A stretch of DNA of 64,000 bases from Flavobacteriales bacterium (GTDB taxonomy: Bacteria > Bacteroidota > Bacteroidia > Flavobacteriales_F > PHOS-HE28). A model generated the notes under the pieces. It was not told where the DNA came from and did no database searches. It saw nothing but the letters and a program-made list of their open reading frames with translations. The stretch's first letter is position 1; each line of letters opens with the position of its first letter. Shown here piece after piece: positions 26,022 to 35,472 of the stretch. The position numbers and the translations under genes were made by a program. Location: NCBI GenBank assembly GCA_016703105.1, contig JADJCS010000007.1, positions 62,001-126,000 on the forward strand, in the 5' to 3' direction.

Positions 26022-27332
26022 ATGATGAAAACGCTACTCGCCCTCCCCCTCGCGTTCGTCGCTTCCGCCTTGTTCGGTCAAGCGCGCTTGGTCATCAATG
26101 ATGACGCCTACCTGGTGTTCGACCCGAGCACCCCGGCTGGTCAAGAAACGTGGTTGGTGATAGACAATCCCAATACCAACGCGCTAACGACCGCTGGCAC
26201 AGGCGGCAACATACGTTCGGAACGAGAGGAGAACTATATCCGATGGGCCATTGGTGCCTCCACCGGCTCGTACATCATCCCCTACAACAGCCCGAACAAC
26301 GTGGACATGGAGTTGACTTATGTAAAGGCATCCGCTGGCGCTGGAGCCGGATCGATGGTCTTTTCCACATACAACCACAAGGGTATAGCTCCCATATGGG
26401 ACAATACCGGGTATATGCCTTCTGACGTGACCCATATGAACGACGACCTTACCGGTGCCGTGAACAATTCGGATTGGGTGGTGGATCGTTTCTGGATCAT
26501 CGATCCCACCGCAGCGGGTTTCGCCTACACCACCAAACCGGACGCGAGCATGGTGATCCGGTATGATGCTGCGGACGTAACCGTTCAGTCGATCAACGGG
26601 ACCAGCCAGTTGAACGCACAGCGTTTCAACAACGGTGTGGACAAATGGGGCGATTTCAAACCCTCAAGCGCTTGGGCGAACTTGGGTGGGGCGCGACGTT
26701 CGGTTACTGTTCCGAACGGTGCAGGTGTGATCCCGGGAACCGAGTTCTATCGTTCTTGGACCTTGTCGGAGATCAACAACCCGCTGCCCATCGAACTCAC
26801 CGACTTCCGGGCTCAATGCCTAGGGGATCGGGTCGAACTGACCTGGGCCACTGCCACAGAAGCAGGGAACGACTATTTCTCCGTGGAGAAGAGCACGAAC
26901 AATCAAGATTGGACCGTTATCGGCGAAGTGGACGGTGCGGGAAGCAGCCAGAGCACCACGGTATACACCTTTGCCGATCCACAACCCACTGGGCTTGCCT
27001 ACTACCGTTTGGTGCAGTCGAATTTCGATCGGAGCACAACGACGAGCGATGTGATCGCGGCAGGTTGCGGGGTAACCGGCGGGATCGAGATCGTGAGCGC
27101 TTGGGATGCTGGTGAGGTTTTGACCGTGGTTGTCAGCAGCAGCAATGAAGCGATCTACGATGTGACACTAATGGACGCCCAAGGCAAGATCATGGCCAGC
27201 AGTCCACGCGAAACGATCGCCGATGGCATCACCCAGTTGACCATCCCCACGAGTACGATCGCGAGCGGGATCTATATGCTGCAACTTCAGAACGAGGCCA
27301 ATATGATGGCGCGTCGTGTGCTGCTGCAGTGA
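26022..27332 (+). CDS. Secreted protein with T9SS type A sorting domain
   Basis: 436 residues. ATG 26022 gives a clear signal peptide (MMKTLLALPLAFVASALFGQ). The first ~250 residues have no family I recognise. Then comes a fibronectin-like stretch (ELTWATATEAGNDYFSVEKS) of the sort that precedes sorting tails. The end, MLQLQNEANMMARRVLLQ after GKIMASSPRETI, is a type A T9SS C-terminal sorting domain. It is likely exported by the PorU/PorV system encoded nearby and attached to the cell surface or released. Function unknown. Confidence 0.85.
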   Translation: MMKTLLALPLAFVASALFGQARLVINDDAYLVFDPSTPAGQETWLVIDNPNTNALTTAGTGGNIRSEREENYIRWAIGASTGSYIIPYNSPNNVDMELTYVKASAGAGAGSMVFSTYNHKGIAPIWDNTGYMPSDVTHMNDDLTGAVNNSDWVVDRFWIIDPTAAGFAYTTKPDASMVIRYDAADVTVQSINGTSQLNAQRFNNGVDKWGDFKPSSAWANLGGARRSVTVPNGAGVIPGTEFYRSWTLSEINNPLPIELTDFRAQCLGDRVELTWATATEAGNDYFSVEKSTNNQDWTVIGEVDGAGSSQSTTVYTFADPQPTGLAYYRLVQSNFDRSTTTSDVIAAGCGVTGGIEIVSAWDAGEVLTVVVSSSNEAIYDVTLMDAQGKIMASSPRETIADGITQLTIPTSTIASGIYMLQLQNEANMMARRVLLQ

Positions 27333-27355
27333 TCCGAGCCGAACTATCATCTATG

Positions 27356-27386
27356 AAGGGGCGCCATGAGCGCCTCTTCTCTTTTT
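27356..27386 (+). terminator. Rho-independent terminator
   Basis: AAGGGGCGC pairs with GCGCCTCTT (nine pairs, one G-T) around a CATGA loop, followed by CTCTTTTT, 23 bases after the T9SS cargo gene. Confidence 0.8.
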
Positions 27387-27429
27387 GAATTGCGCCAAGG
27401 ATCCAGACGGAACCGGAAACAGAGAGGAC

Positions 27430-29112
27430 CTATATGATACGCCTGCGGCGTGTGCGCCATGTGATCATTCCGGCGGCAAGCAATGAGCAAGCTCCGGCGA
27501 GCAAGGCTATCTGAGCGATCCATTCTCCAAAGCGGACAAAGGGGGATATCTCCCGGTTCAATCGCACGCTGCATCGGATGGCCGTCGGGACCCACCATTC
27601 CGTGGCCTGTGACACATCGCCGCGCTGGTTAATGGAACAACTGATGCCCGTGTTGGCCGAACGCGCTACCGCACGCCTGGTCTCGATGGCCCGTAGCCGC
27701 GCATAGGCCAAGTGCTGGCGGTAGCCTGCCGTATTCCCCCACCACGCATCATTGGTAATGATCGTTATAAGGTCGGCACCCTGTCGTACATAGTCCGCGA
27801 CATAATCCCCGAAAACAGATTCGTAACAGATCACCGGAGCCGCGCTGAAAGCCCTGTCCACCGGGCTGAAGCACTCACGTTCGGACTGCTGGGCAAGGCT
27901 GCCCGTGGTACCACCCATGTCGATCGAGAGCGCCTCCAGGCTACCGAGCAGTTGTTCGAATGGAAGGAGCTCCACCCCGGCCACGAGTTTGCTCTTGTGG
28001 TATACCCCTGCCGGAGGCGAGGTGGACACGAACAACGCCGAATTGGCCGCATCGAACCAAGTGTCGCTGTTGCGCACAGGGCGTGCGGTGACGGACGGGG
28101 TCTCTCCATTTCGGAACAAACGGGACGAGGACATTCCGGTCAGGACAGTCGCGGCAGGGTGCTTCTTGAGCCAAGTGCGGATGTGTCCCACACTGCCCGA
28201 TGCATCAATGTCGTTCTCCCAAAGGCCCTTCAGTACCAACGAGCCATCGTCCTCGAAGTACAGCCCCGCCGGTTCCTGTAAGGCGGTTTCCGGCATCAGC
28301 ACCAAGCGCGTAGTGTCCGTCATCACCGCATCGGCTTGGGTCAGCATATCCTCCAATTGCGCCAAGGGATCAACGCCACCGAATTTCTCCGAATAAGGAT
28401 CGATGTTCGGCTGCACAACCACCACTTCAATGGCAGGCCCACGCTCCTCCCAAGTGGTGTAGCGCAGCCAAGAGATGGCTATTGGGACCAAGATCATCGC
28501 AACGGCTGATAAGGCCTTGCGACGGGCTAAAGCGGATCCTTCGTTCTTCTGCCAGGCCAAGAGTACGCGTAGGACGAAGAGGTTGGAGAGCAGCACCCAC
28601 AGGGAACCACCCAGATGACCCGTGACCTCGTACCACTGCACCCATTCGGGTCGTGACGCGAAGCCGTTGCCAAGTGTGAGCCAGGGCCATTGCAAGTCCC
28701 AGCGCATGTGTGCCCATTCGCCAGAAAGCCAGAGCGCAACGAAGGCGGCCCATGCCCAGGCCGGACCTGCGGTGCGGCGGATGCGCATGCTGATCCCGAA
28801 GGGTAGCAGCATCAACCCGGCGTTGGCCAGCATCACACCGACCCCGAGGAGCAGGCGTGTCTCCCAACCCTCCTGTACATCACCCAGCCATGAAGTGGTG
28901 ATGAGGTTCCAGACGGCGAGGCCCAGGAAGAGGATCCATAGGGTGCCCTTTCGCCAAGTGGTCCAATGGCCCTTGGAACGTTGCTCCAGGATCCAGAAAA
29001 AAGGTGCCAAACCGAAGAGCAACAGGGGCGCCAAGCTCCCCGTGGCCGGCCATGCCAATGTGAGCAGGGCAGCACCCAGTAACGAGAGAAGCAGGTGGGA
29101 TCGCGTGGTCAA
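27430..29112 (-). CDS. lnt: Apolipoprotein N-acyltransferase
   Basis: Adds the third acyl chain to lipoproteins at the inner membrane. 560 residues from a TTG start. Several membrane helices fill the first ~200 residues. The nitrilase-like domain shows all three expected catalytic positions: Glu in LVLMPETALQEP (about 275), Lys in YHKSKLVAGVELLPFEQ (about 375) and Cys in VICYESVFGD (about 430). A further helix follows at the C-terminus. It lies 27 bases downstream of porU in the same direction, so it probably shares the porV-porU transcript. Confidence 0.92.
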   Translation of the reverse strand: MTTRSHLLLSLLGAALLTLAWPATGSLAPLLLFGLAPFFWILEQRSKGHWTTWRKGTLWILFLGLAVWNLITTSWLGDVQEGWETRLLLGVGVMLANAGLMLLPFGISMRIRRTAGPAWAWAAFVALWLSGEWAHMRWDLQWPWLTLGNGFASRPEWVQWYEVTGHLGGSLWVLLSNLFVLRVLLAWQKNEGSALARRKALSAVAMILVPIAISWLRYTTWEERGPAIEVVVVQPNIDPYSEKFGGVDPLAQLEDMLTQADAVMTDTTRLVLMPETALQEPAGLYFEDDGSLVLKGLWENDIDASGSVGHIRTWLKKHPAATVLTGMSSSRLFRNGETPSVTARPVRNSDTWFDAANSALFVSTSPPAGVYHKSKLVAGVELLPFEQLLGSLEALSIDMGGTTGSLAQQSERECFSPVDRAFSAAPVICYESVFGDYVADYVRQGADLITIITNDAWWGNTAGYRQHLAYARLRAIETRRAVARSANTGISCSINQRGDVSQATEWWVPTAIRCSVRLNREISPFVRFGEWIAQIALLAGACSLLAAGMITWRTRRRRII

Positions 29113-29139
29113 AGCGGCGCTGAAGGTAGCCGGGTGCGA

Positions 29140-31587
29140 TCAGCGCAACAGATACATCTTGCCGAAGCCCTTGTGGAAGTAGGAGGAAGCCCCGGTCTCA
29201 CGCAACTCCATCTCCGAGCCGTTCAGTTGCGCGATCACGCGATAGAGGTAGACCCCACGCGCCAGGCGATCGCCAAACTCATCGGTGCCATCCCAGGCGA
29301 ACTCCGTGATGTTGCGCCCCACATGCACAAAGCCCAGCTCGGCCGTGCTGACCTCACGCACCACACGCCCCGTGATGGTCATGATCTGCACCTTCAGGTA
29401 GCTCGGTGCCTCGCTGCCCGTTACGGTGAAGACGAAACGCGTGCTGGTGGTGAACGGGTTGGGATAGTTGAGGACCTCGGTAATGGTCGGCCGGTTGATC
29501 ACCTCGAATTTGATCTCGTAATCATGGTCACCGCTCACGTTTCCGCTGATATCCTCGGCTTGCACGGTCAGTTTGTAGACGCCATCCACGGCCAGTATCG
29601 GTCGATACTCGATGTGGGCGATGTTCTCCGCTCCTGTGGTAGGTACGAACCGCATGACCTCCGTGCCGCTGCCATCCACAAAATAGATGCGGCGGAACGA
29701 TCCGCTGGGGTCGGTCAGATACACTTTGAAATAGGCGGTATCCGCAGGACTGTCGAGCAGCAAGGTGGTGTTCTCGTCATCCAGGGTAACCCTGATCTCG
29801 GGTTTGGCGCTCACGATATCGCCATCGAGGATGTGGATACCATCGAAGGTGACATCGAGCAAAGGGTTCTCCTCATCCTCACCGATCTCGAAACGCAGGA
29901 TGGCGATGTTGTTGAAGTGGTATTGCTCGAACTGATGGTAGATGCCCGTGGTGCTGTCGAGCGGATTGGCTTCGATGATCAAGGAGTTCAGGCCACCCAG
30001 ACCGGGAGTGGCGAACCGTATCGTGTCCAGCACGAAGGTCCCCGCAGGCAAGGGTGCGTTCACCCGGTGATGCACGGTGATCCGCTGTCCGCCAGCGTTC
30101 ACCACCCAGGCATCGATCAGCAGGCTGTCCATATCGAACTCGCTGATGTTATGCACCGCCACGGCCACTTCCGCTTGTTGCCCCTCGTACAACCCTTGCA
30201 CATTGCTGAGGAAGCCCAGCGGTGGATCGATCGCGCATTCGGGCTCGGGGGTCATGAGGAGCTGCCAACGCTTCAGTTGGGTGGGCAGCACGTCGGGCGT
30301 CGAGTCGTTGAACAGTTCGGCATTGAGCCTGACATAAGGGTACTGGAGCGCGCTCAACCCTGCGGTGAAGTCGATCTGTGAAATGGAGTCGACAGGGCCA
30401 TATCGCTCGAACACCATCTCCTCTGATCCGAACGAATCCACTCCATACACTTGGATACGGATGCTGTCCAAGGGGTCCGGTGGCTTCTCGTCCCAATACA
30501 TCCCCAACCATTCAGAAGCCGGCCCCGCCAGCGGTGCCGAGAAACTACCCGAGCGGCCTGAGGAAGGCACATCCACGGACAATTCGATCAAGGCATTGAT
30601 GCTGTCGCCATACAGTTGTTGAGCGCCCAAAGGATCGCCCATGGTTCCAAAGAAGATGTAAGGCACCGAATCAGGTCCTTGCATTAGGTCCGTGGCACCG
30701 ATGGCATCCAAGGCATCGAAAAGTGCCTGGCCGCCGATATTGTACATACCATCCAGATCCAAGTGGATGTACGTCCAGAGCAGCACATGATGGCCGTCCG
30801 GGATGTGGTTGTTCAGCATGTCCGACAGGCCCGGCAGGTCGTCGGCAAAGAAGGTACCCTCTACCACGAAGCTGAAGTACTTCTGCACATTGCCGTTCTG
30901 GCAATAGTCATCGTCATCATTCGCGTTGTTGAAATCGTGGTCGGGGTTGATCGTACCCTGATTGGTACCCCAAGGCGTGAAGTCGAACGGGTCGATCACC
31001 GCGACGTGGATGGCGGGAACGCCACCACAGCCTTGACCACCTTGGTAGGCTAGGTCAATGGAGTAGGAATTGATCAAACCGCTCTGCCCCTTCACCTCAC
31101 AACTCACGTTCCGCAAGCCTTCGTCGAACCGGAAGGTGCGTGATGGGCGATCGTGCTTCACTTGGTTGAACTCATCCTCCTTGAACTGGAAGAAGTGCGC
31201 CTGCCCCCAACCGCGGCGGTCCGTGATGTATTGGAAGGAACTCTCCTGCCATTTGAAGCCACCATCCGCGGAACTATCCGGGCTGCACCGCCAGAAGAAC
31301 ACGGTGCTGTCCTGGAAGTTGTTGATGGAGAAGATCTGCTGCGGTTCCCAGGTGACCACACCACCGGGCGCATTGATCAATGTGCTCTCCAGGATCGGGC
31401 TGTTGTACAGGTCCGTGGTATCGATCTGGAACTTGTAGGCCCGCACCGGCGCGAAGGGATCGCCCGTGCTAGCTTTGAGGGTCGGCGTTCCTTCAGGGAT
31501 GATCGCGAACTCGTACGGGTACACCGGGAAGATCTCGCCCGAAGCGATGAGCAGGTCGGTGGTCACGCGGTTGTTGCCCCAGATCAT
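29140..31587 (-). CDS. porU: PorU C-terminal part, after frameshift
   Basis: 815-residue frame that continues the sortase begun at 34261. It contains several Ig-like/beta-rich segments with no cleavable signal, and ends in a T9SS-type sorting tail: YPNPFTTSTRFVFTVTG, TITGRVVREVS, GDRLARGVYLYRVIAQ. The first residues (MIWGNNRVTTDLLI) mark where the frame was lost: one base removed from the GGGG run around 31577-31580 joins FDDLG to NNRVTT. Joined, the protein is about 1706 residues. Not an independent gene. Confidence 0.85.
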   Translation of the reverse strand: MIWGNNRVTTDLLIASGEIFPVYPYEFAIIPEGTPTLKASTGDPFAPVRAYKFQIDTTDLYNSPILESTLINAPGGVVTWEPQQIFSINNFQDSTVFFWRCSPDSSADGGFKWQESSFQYITDRRGWGQAHFFQFKEDEFNQVKHDRPSRTFRFDEGLRNVSCEVKGQSGLINSYSIDLAYQGGQGCGGVPAIHVAVIDPFDFTPWGTNQGTINPDHDFNNANDDDDYCQNGNVQKYFSFVVEGTFFADDLPGLSDMLNNHIPDGHHVLLWTYIHLDLDGMYNIGGQALFDALDAIGATDLMQGPDSVPYIFFGTMGDPLGAQQLYGDSINALIELSVDVPSSGRSGSFSAPLAGPASEWLGMYWDEKPPDPLDSIRIQVYGVDSFGSEEMVFERYGPVDSISQIDFTAGLSALQYPYVRLNAELFNDSTPDVLPTQLKRWQLLMTPEPECAIDPPLGFLSNVQGLYEGQQAEVAVAVHNISEFDMDSLLIDAWVVNAGGQRITVHHRVNAPLPAGTFVLDTIRFATPGLGGLNSLIIEANPLDSTTGIYHQFEQYHFNNIAILRFEIGEDEENPLLDVTFDGIHILDGDIVSAKPEIRVTLDDENTTLLLDSPADTAYFKVYLTDPSGSFRRIYFVDGSGTEVMRFVPTTGAENIAHIEYRPILAVDGVYKLTVQAEDISGNVSGDHDYEIKFEVINRPTITEVLNYPNPFTTSTRFVFTVTGSEAPSYLKVQIMTITGRVVREVSTAELGFVHVGRNITEFAWDGTDEFGDRLARGVYLYRVIAQLNGSEMELRETGASSYFHKGFGKMYLLR

Positions 31588-34261
31588 CGAACTCAGCGAT
31601 CGAATCGGGGTCCAGGTCCACGCGCACCTCGAAGCTGTTCAGGCCCGCACCACCTGCATCCGCCAGCGAAGGGATCTCGAACACCACGGTATCCCTGAAG
31701 GCCCCGGCATAGATCGGTAGCCCGATCGGCGGGAGGTCCTGTTGTTCTTCCACCAATCGGCGCTTCAATACCACATTGGCGTTCACGTCGAGGCCTTTGC
31801 CCAAATTGCTCACCACCACTTGCACTTGGAAGGTGTCCAGATCGGCGGTGATCGGTTCCGGCAGGAAGCGCACATCCGGCTGGGTGATGGAAAAGTCCGG
31901 GTCGGGAAAAGAGTGAAGGACAAGCGTGGGGTCCCCGTGCAGGGTGAACGTCTGCGCATTGTTCAAGTAAAGCACACTGGAGTTCTGCGACAACTGCTGG
32001 CCGATGGCATAGCGCATATGCTCACCGATGCTCTTGCCGTAGTTCGCCGCGCTGAAGCTCGTGTACCAATCCCGGGTATAGTAGTACAGCGGCGTGGAAT
32101 ACCCCAGATCGGTGGAGGCCAGGAAGGCGATCGCACCGTGGTCACCGATGTTCACGTAGCGCTCGCTCACGCTCTCGCTCTCGAACAGATGGACATTGCC
32201 GGCGTAGCAGGAGTTGGCGATGATCATCGGGTACTTCCCGTTCCACTCGAAGTTGGTCGGGTAGTCGATATTGATGTCGAAGTTGCCGGCGCTCGCATGG
32301 GCGAAGAAGGTCATGAGGGTCACGCCTTCATCCTCGATGAAATGGCGCACGGAATCCGCCGCGCCGGGATTCAGTCCGCCCGCGTTCTTTCGGAACAAAT
32401 AGGCGGACCCCACAAAGTTGACGTCCTCTGCTATGGTCGCGTAATTGTTAAGATAGGTCTCGAACGTTTGGATCTCGCCCGGGTTGAACCCGCCTCGGAA
32501 CAGTAGAACGTTCTTCATCCATGCCTCGGGGGTATCGAAGCTCTCGAACGACTCGACCTTCAAGCGGTACGCTTCCACCTCCACCGGGTTGTTGGCCGCC
32601 AAGCGCCCCACAGGGATCGCGAGGTCGGTGCTGTTCCCGTTCAAGCCAAGGGTGAAAGCGGGATCGCTCGGGGGGTAACCGAAAGTGGGGACCAGACACT
32701 TGGCATAGGCCGCCGGGTTCGTGCGATGACCGATGATCCCATCGACCCCCGGGCAGAGCACCGACTTGCCGATCAGGAAAAGCGCGCGCGGATCGGAGTT
32801 CCATTGGTCCAGGGTGAACTCCGCGAACCGCCGGATGCTGAGCGGGTGCTTCGGGATACCCCCGCCGAACTGATCATAGAGCTCATCCACGTCGACCACG
32901 ACGGCGTTGTACCGGTTGTGCAAATTCGTTTCACGATAGAAGGCGTAGTTGTCAGCCTCCGCTCGCAATGAGGAATGGGCGATGATCAACATGGCCGAAT
33001 CCTCCTGCGCAGCGAGGAGGTCGGTGAAATAGCCGGAGGCCGTAACCGGCATCAGGGCGGTGACGGGCGTGATGTTGGCCTCCTGGTTGATGAACACCTC
33101 GGTCTTCTCGGCACCTGGCAACAGCGGGATCAAGGACTTGTATCCATTGCCATCGAGCGTAACGGCTACGCGACGGACCGTATCTCCATAGGCATAGATC
33201 ACTGGATCGGTAGTGCCGGTGAACCGCACGTACTTGATGCTGTCCTGCGGGCTGCTGCGCGGCACGAACACTGTGGACTTCGGCAGCGAGAGCAAGTTGG
33301 TGTAGCGCGGATACTTGTAATGAATGTGCGAGGCCATCTGGCGGTCCACATAATCCGTGCCTACACAACCATTGCCCAGATCGCGCACCACGCGCAGCTT
33401 CACGGTGGAGTTGCCCTGGCCGATGGCCGCGTTAGCGTACGGGAATTCGAACCGGTTCAACTGGTAACCCCGGAAAACCGTGTCCGCCACTTGCACCAGG
33501 TTGGGGCCATAGAAAATGCGCAAGTGATGGTTGTCGCATTGGCCATCCTCCGGGTTGTTCGCGCTGGCCGTAACAACTTGGAAAGTGGCATCGGGCGCGC
33601 CCGGTTCCTGATAAGGCACGGGGGTGTCGACGACCAGGTTGTGGTCCTCGTCCTGGCTCTCCGCGGTGATGGTGTAGTAATGGAAGAAACCCTCGCCCTC
33701 GACCATGAGGGAGTTGGTAGCATCGAGGGGGTCCCGATCACCGCGATAATAGTTGTCCGGCCATTGGAAAACCGGATGGCTCCAGGCCCAGGTCTGCTGG
33801 GGATAAGGGGTCACATCGGTATTGAGGTAGGGCACCACGCGCAACTTCTCGGGCGCTGCGTCGTAGGTCAGGAAGTAGAAGATAGTATCATTGAAGAGGC
33901 TGTGGAACGGGTTGCTCTGACGGGATGGGTCGTTCCAAAGCTGTGCATCCAACCAGCCATCGTTCTTCAGGCCACGGAACTCGATGAAATCACCGGCGTT
34001 GAAGACCGAGTCCGCTTCGCCCTGGATATAGATGGGTACCTGTTCGGTGCGCACGAAGAGTTGGATCGACCTGGGATCCACACTGGTCACCGGGAAACCA
34101 GCATTGGCCAAGGCCATGCTATCGATCCGGTAGAGCCCTTCCCTGGCGATCTTGAACTTCCAATAGGGCCGGGTCGGGTTGATCCATTCGTTGCCGTAGG
34201 GTTGGGCGAAGGCTGTGGTAGCGAACGCCGAGGCGAGGATCAACAACCGGCCACGCGTCAT
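31493..34261 (-). CDS. porU: T9SS sortase PorU, N-terminal part
   Basis: Gingipain-like (C25) sortase that cleaves T9SS sorting tails at the cell surface. Signal peptide MTRGRLLILASAFATTAFAQ. The catalytic pair is visible: His near residue 655 in FFAHASAGN and Cys near 685 in ANSCYAGN, about 30 residues apart as in C25 peptidases. The last ~26 residues after FDDLG are out of frame. The ATG overlaps the porV stop by four bases, so the sortase and its shuttle partner are coupled. Confidence 0.9.
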   Translation of the reverse strand: MTRGRLLILASAFATTAFAQPYGNEWINPTRPYWKFKIAREGLYRIDSMALANAGFPVTSVDPRSIQLFVRTEQVPIYIQGEADSVFNAGDFIEFRGLKNDGWLDAQLWNDPSRQSNPFHSLFNDTIFYFLTYDAAPEKLRVVPYLNTDVTPYPQQTWAWSHPVFQWPDNYYRGDRDPLDATNSLMVEGEGFFHYYTITAESQDEDHNLVVDTPVPYQEPGAPDATFQVVTASANNPEDGQCDNHHLRIFYGPNLVQVADTVFRGYQLNRFEFPYANAAIGQGNSTVKLRVVRDLGNGCVGTDYVDRQMASHIHYKYPRYTNLLSLPKSTVFVPRSSPQDSIKYVRFTGTTDPVIYAYGDTVRRVAVTLDGNGYKSLIPLLPGAEKTEVFINQEANITPVTALMPVTASGYFTDLLAAQEDSAMLIIAHSSLRAEADNYAFYRETNLHNRYNAVVVDVDELYDQFGGGIPKHPLSIRRFAEFTLDQWNSDPRALFLIGKSVLCPGVDGIIGHRTNPAAYAKCLVPTFGYPPSDPAFTLGLNGNSTDLAIPVGRLAANNPVEVEAYRLKVESFESFDTPEAWMKNVLLFRGGFNPGEIQTFETYLNNYATIAEDVNFVGSAYLFRKNAGGLNPGAADSVRHFIEDEGVTLMTFFAHASAGNFDINIDYPTNFEWNGKYPMIIANSCYAGNVHLFESESVSERYVNIGDHGAIAFLASTDLGYSTPLYYYTRDWYTSFSAANYGKSIGEHMRYAIGQQLSQNSSVLYLNNAQTFTLHGDPTLVLHSFPDPDFSITQPDVRFLPEPITADLDTFQVQVVVSNLGKGLDVNANVVLKRRLVEEQQDLPPIGLPIYAGAFRDTVVFEIPSLADAGGAGLNSFEVRVDLDPDSIAEFDDLGQQPRDHRPAHRFGRDLPGVPVRVRDHP

Positions 34262-35361
34262 GACGAACTTCGTTTGAAGATGTCGAACCTTAGGGAGAAG
34301 ACATTGGAGTAAAGCGCGATGGAACTATCCCCGATGTCGGTCAACGCATAGTCCACAGAAACGCTCTTGATCTTGAGGCCCGCACCGATGTTCGGTTGGA
34401 AATTGATCTTCTTGGCATCGTTGATGTCGGTGACGTATTGGAAATTGTTCACGCCGGCGCGCACGAAGACCACACCCGCATAACCCACTTCCAGCCCGAA
34501 GCGGGGATCGGCGCTCCAGGTGCTGCTGGCGATCAACGTATTGCGCTTACCATCGAAGGTGTTCTCCAAATTGAGCTCGGTGAGCAACGAAACCTTGCTG
34601 CCGAACTGGAACTGGTGCGCCACGCCCAAAGTGAGGCGCGGAAGTGTGAGTTCGGTGCTGTTCACCGGCAGTTCGTTGCCGGTTTGTTGGAAGGTCTCAA
34701 TGGTTTGCTCATCCAGTGAGTAGCTCCACGCATTGATGGTGCTGGTCACATCGCGCGCCACTGCGGCGAAGCGCCACCGACCTCGGTCGTACTGTGCCCC
34801 GGCATCGAGGCCGAAACCCCAGGCATTGGCGAACTCGCCCACACGGCGGTAGATGATCTTCACGTTGCCGCCGATGCTCAGGCCGGGGATCTTCATCCGC
34901 CGGGCATAGCTGATCAGGAGCGCATGGTCGGCGGCGGTGAACGAGGTGATGCGATCGTAGTCCACGTTGCCGTCGTTGTCGATCAGCGCAGTGGTGTTGG
35001 GGATATCGTCCACGCCGAAACGCACGAAGCTGACGCCCAAGGTGCTCATGCTGTCCAGTGGCTTGGCCACGCCCACATAATCGTACTTGGCGATCCCTGC
35101 AAAGTATTCGCTGTGCATGGCGCCGATTTGGATATCGCCCCGCACCCGAAGGAGGCCCGCCGGGTTCCAATAGCCTGCGGTGACATCGCTGGCCGCGCTG
35201 ATGTAGCTATAGCCCATGCCCAATGCTCTGGCCCCCACGCCGATGGCGAGGAACTCATTGCTGTACTTGGGCGCGTCCTGGGCTTGGAGGCCAAGGCTAC
35301 CCCCCGTTACCATGCACGCTGCGGCTGCGTTCCGCAAGCTCTTCCTGACCGTGATCCTCAT
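34258..35361 (-). CDS. porV: T9SS outer-membrane shuttle protein PorV
   Basis: FadL-like beta-barrel that carries T9SS cargo from the translocon to PorU for processing. 367 residues. The N-terminus has a signal peptide, then EFLAIGVGARALGMGYSYIS, which is the PorV signature. TAGYWNPAGL follows near 60-70. The final strand reads IALYSNVFSLRFDIF. The order porV-porU with an ATGA overlap fits the functional pairing of the two proteins. Length matches the family. Confidence 0.93.
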   Translation of the reverse strand: MRITVRKSLRNAAAACMVTGGSLGLQAQDAPKYSNEFLAIGVGARALGMGYSYISAASDVTAGYWNPAGLLRVRGDIQIGAMHSEYFAGIAKYDYVGVAKPLDSMSTLGVSFVRFGVDDIPNTTALIDNDGNVDYDRITSFTAADHALLISYARRMKIPGLSIGGNVKIIYRRVGEFANAWGFGLDAGAQYDRGRWRFAAVARDVTSTINAWSYSLDEQTIETFQQTGNELPVNSTELTLPRLTLGVAHQFQFGSKVSLLTELNLENTFDGKRNTLIASSTWSADPRFGLEVGYAGVVFVRAGVNNFQYVTDINDAKKINFQPNIGAGLKIKSVSVDYALTDIGDSSIALYSNVFSLRFDIFKRSSS

Positions 35362-35472
35362 CCGTTGGGGTATTGACGCAGCTTCTAACTGAAGGTAGCC
35401 TGGTTTATTGCCCCGAAATTATCCCAAATTCGGCCCCTCGACGTTGGCTCTCATGAGCGGCGCACCTCTGTT

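Noticed and set aside
29095..30381. 428-codon plus-strand frame across porU
   Set aside because: Antisense to a well-supported gene, rich in His, Arg and Gly, with no recognisable fold.
32975..34312. 445-codon plus-strand frame across porU
   Set aside because: Same reason: antisense shadow of the porU N-terminal half.
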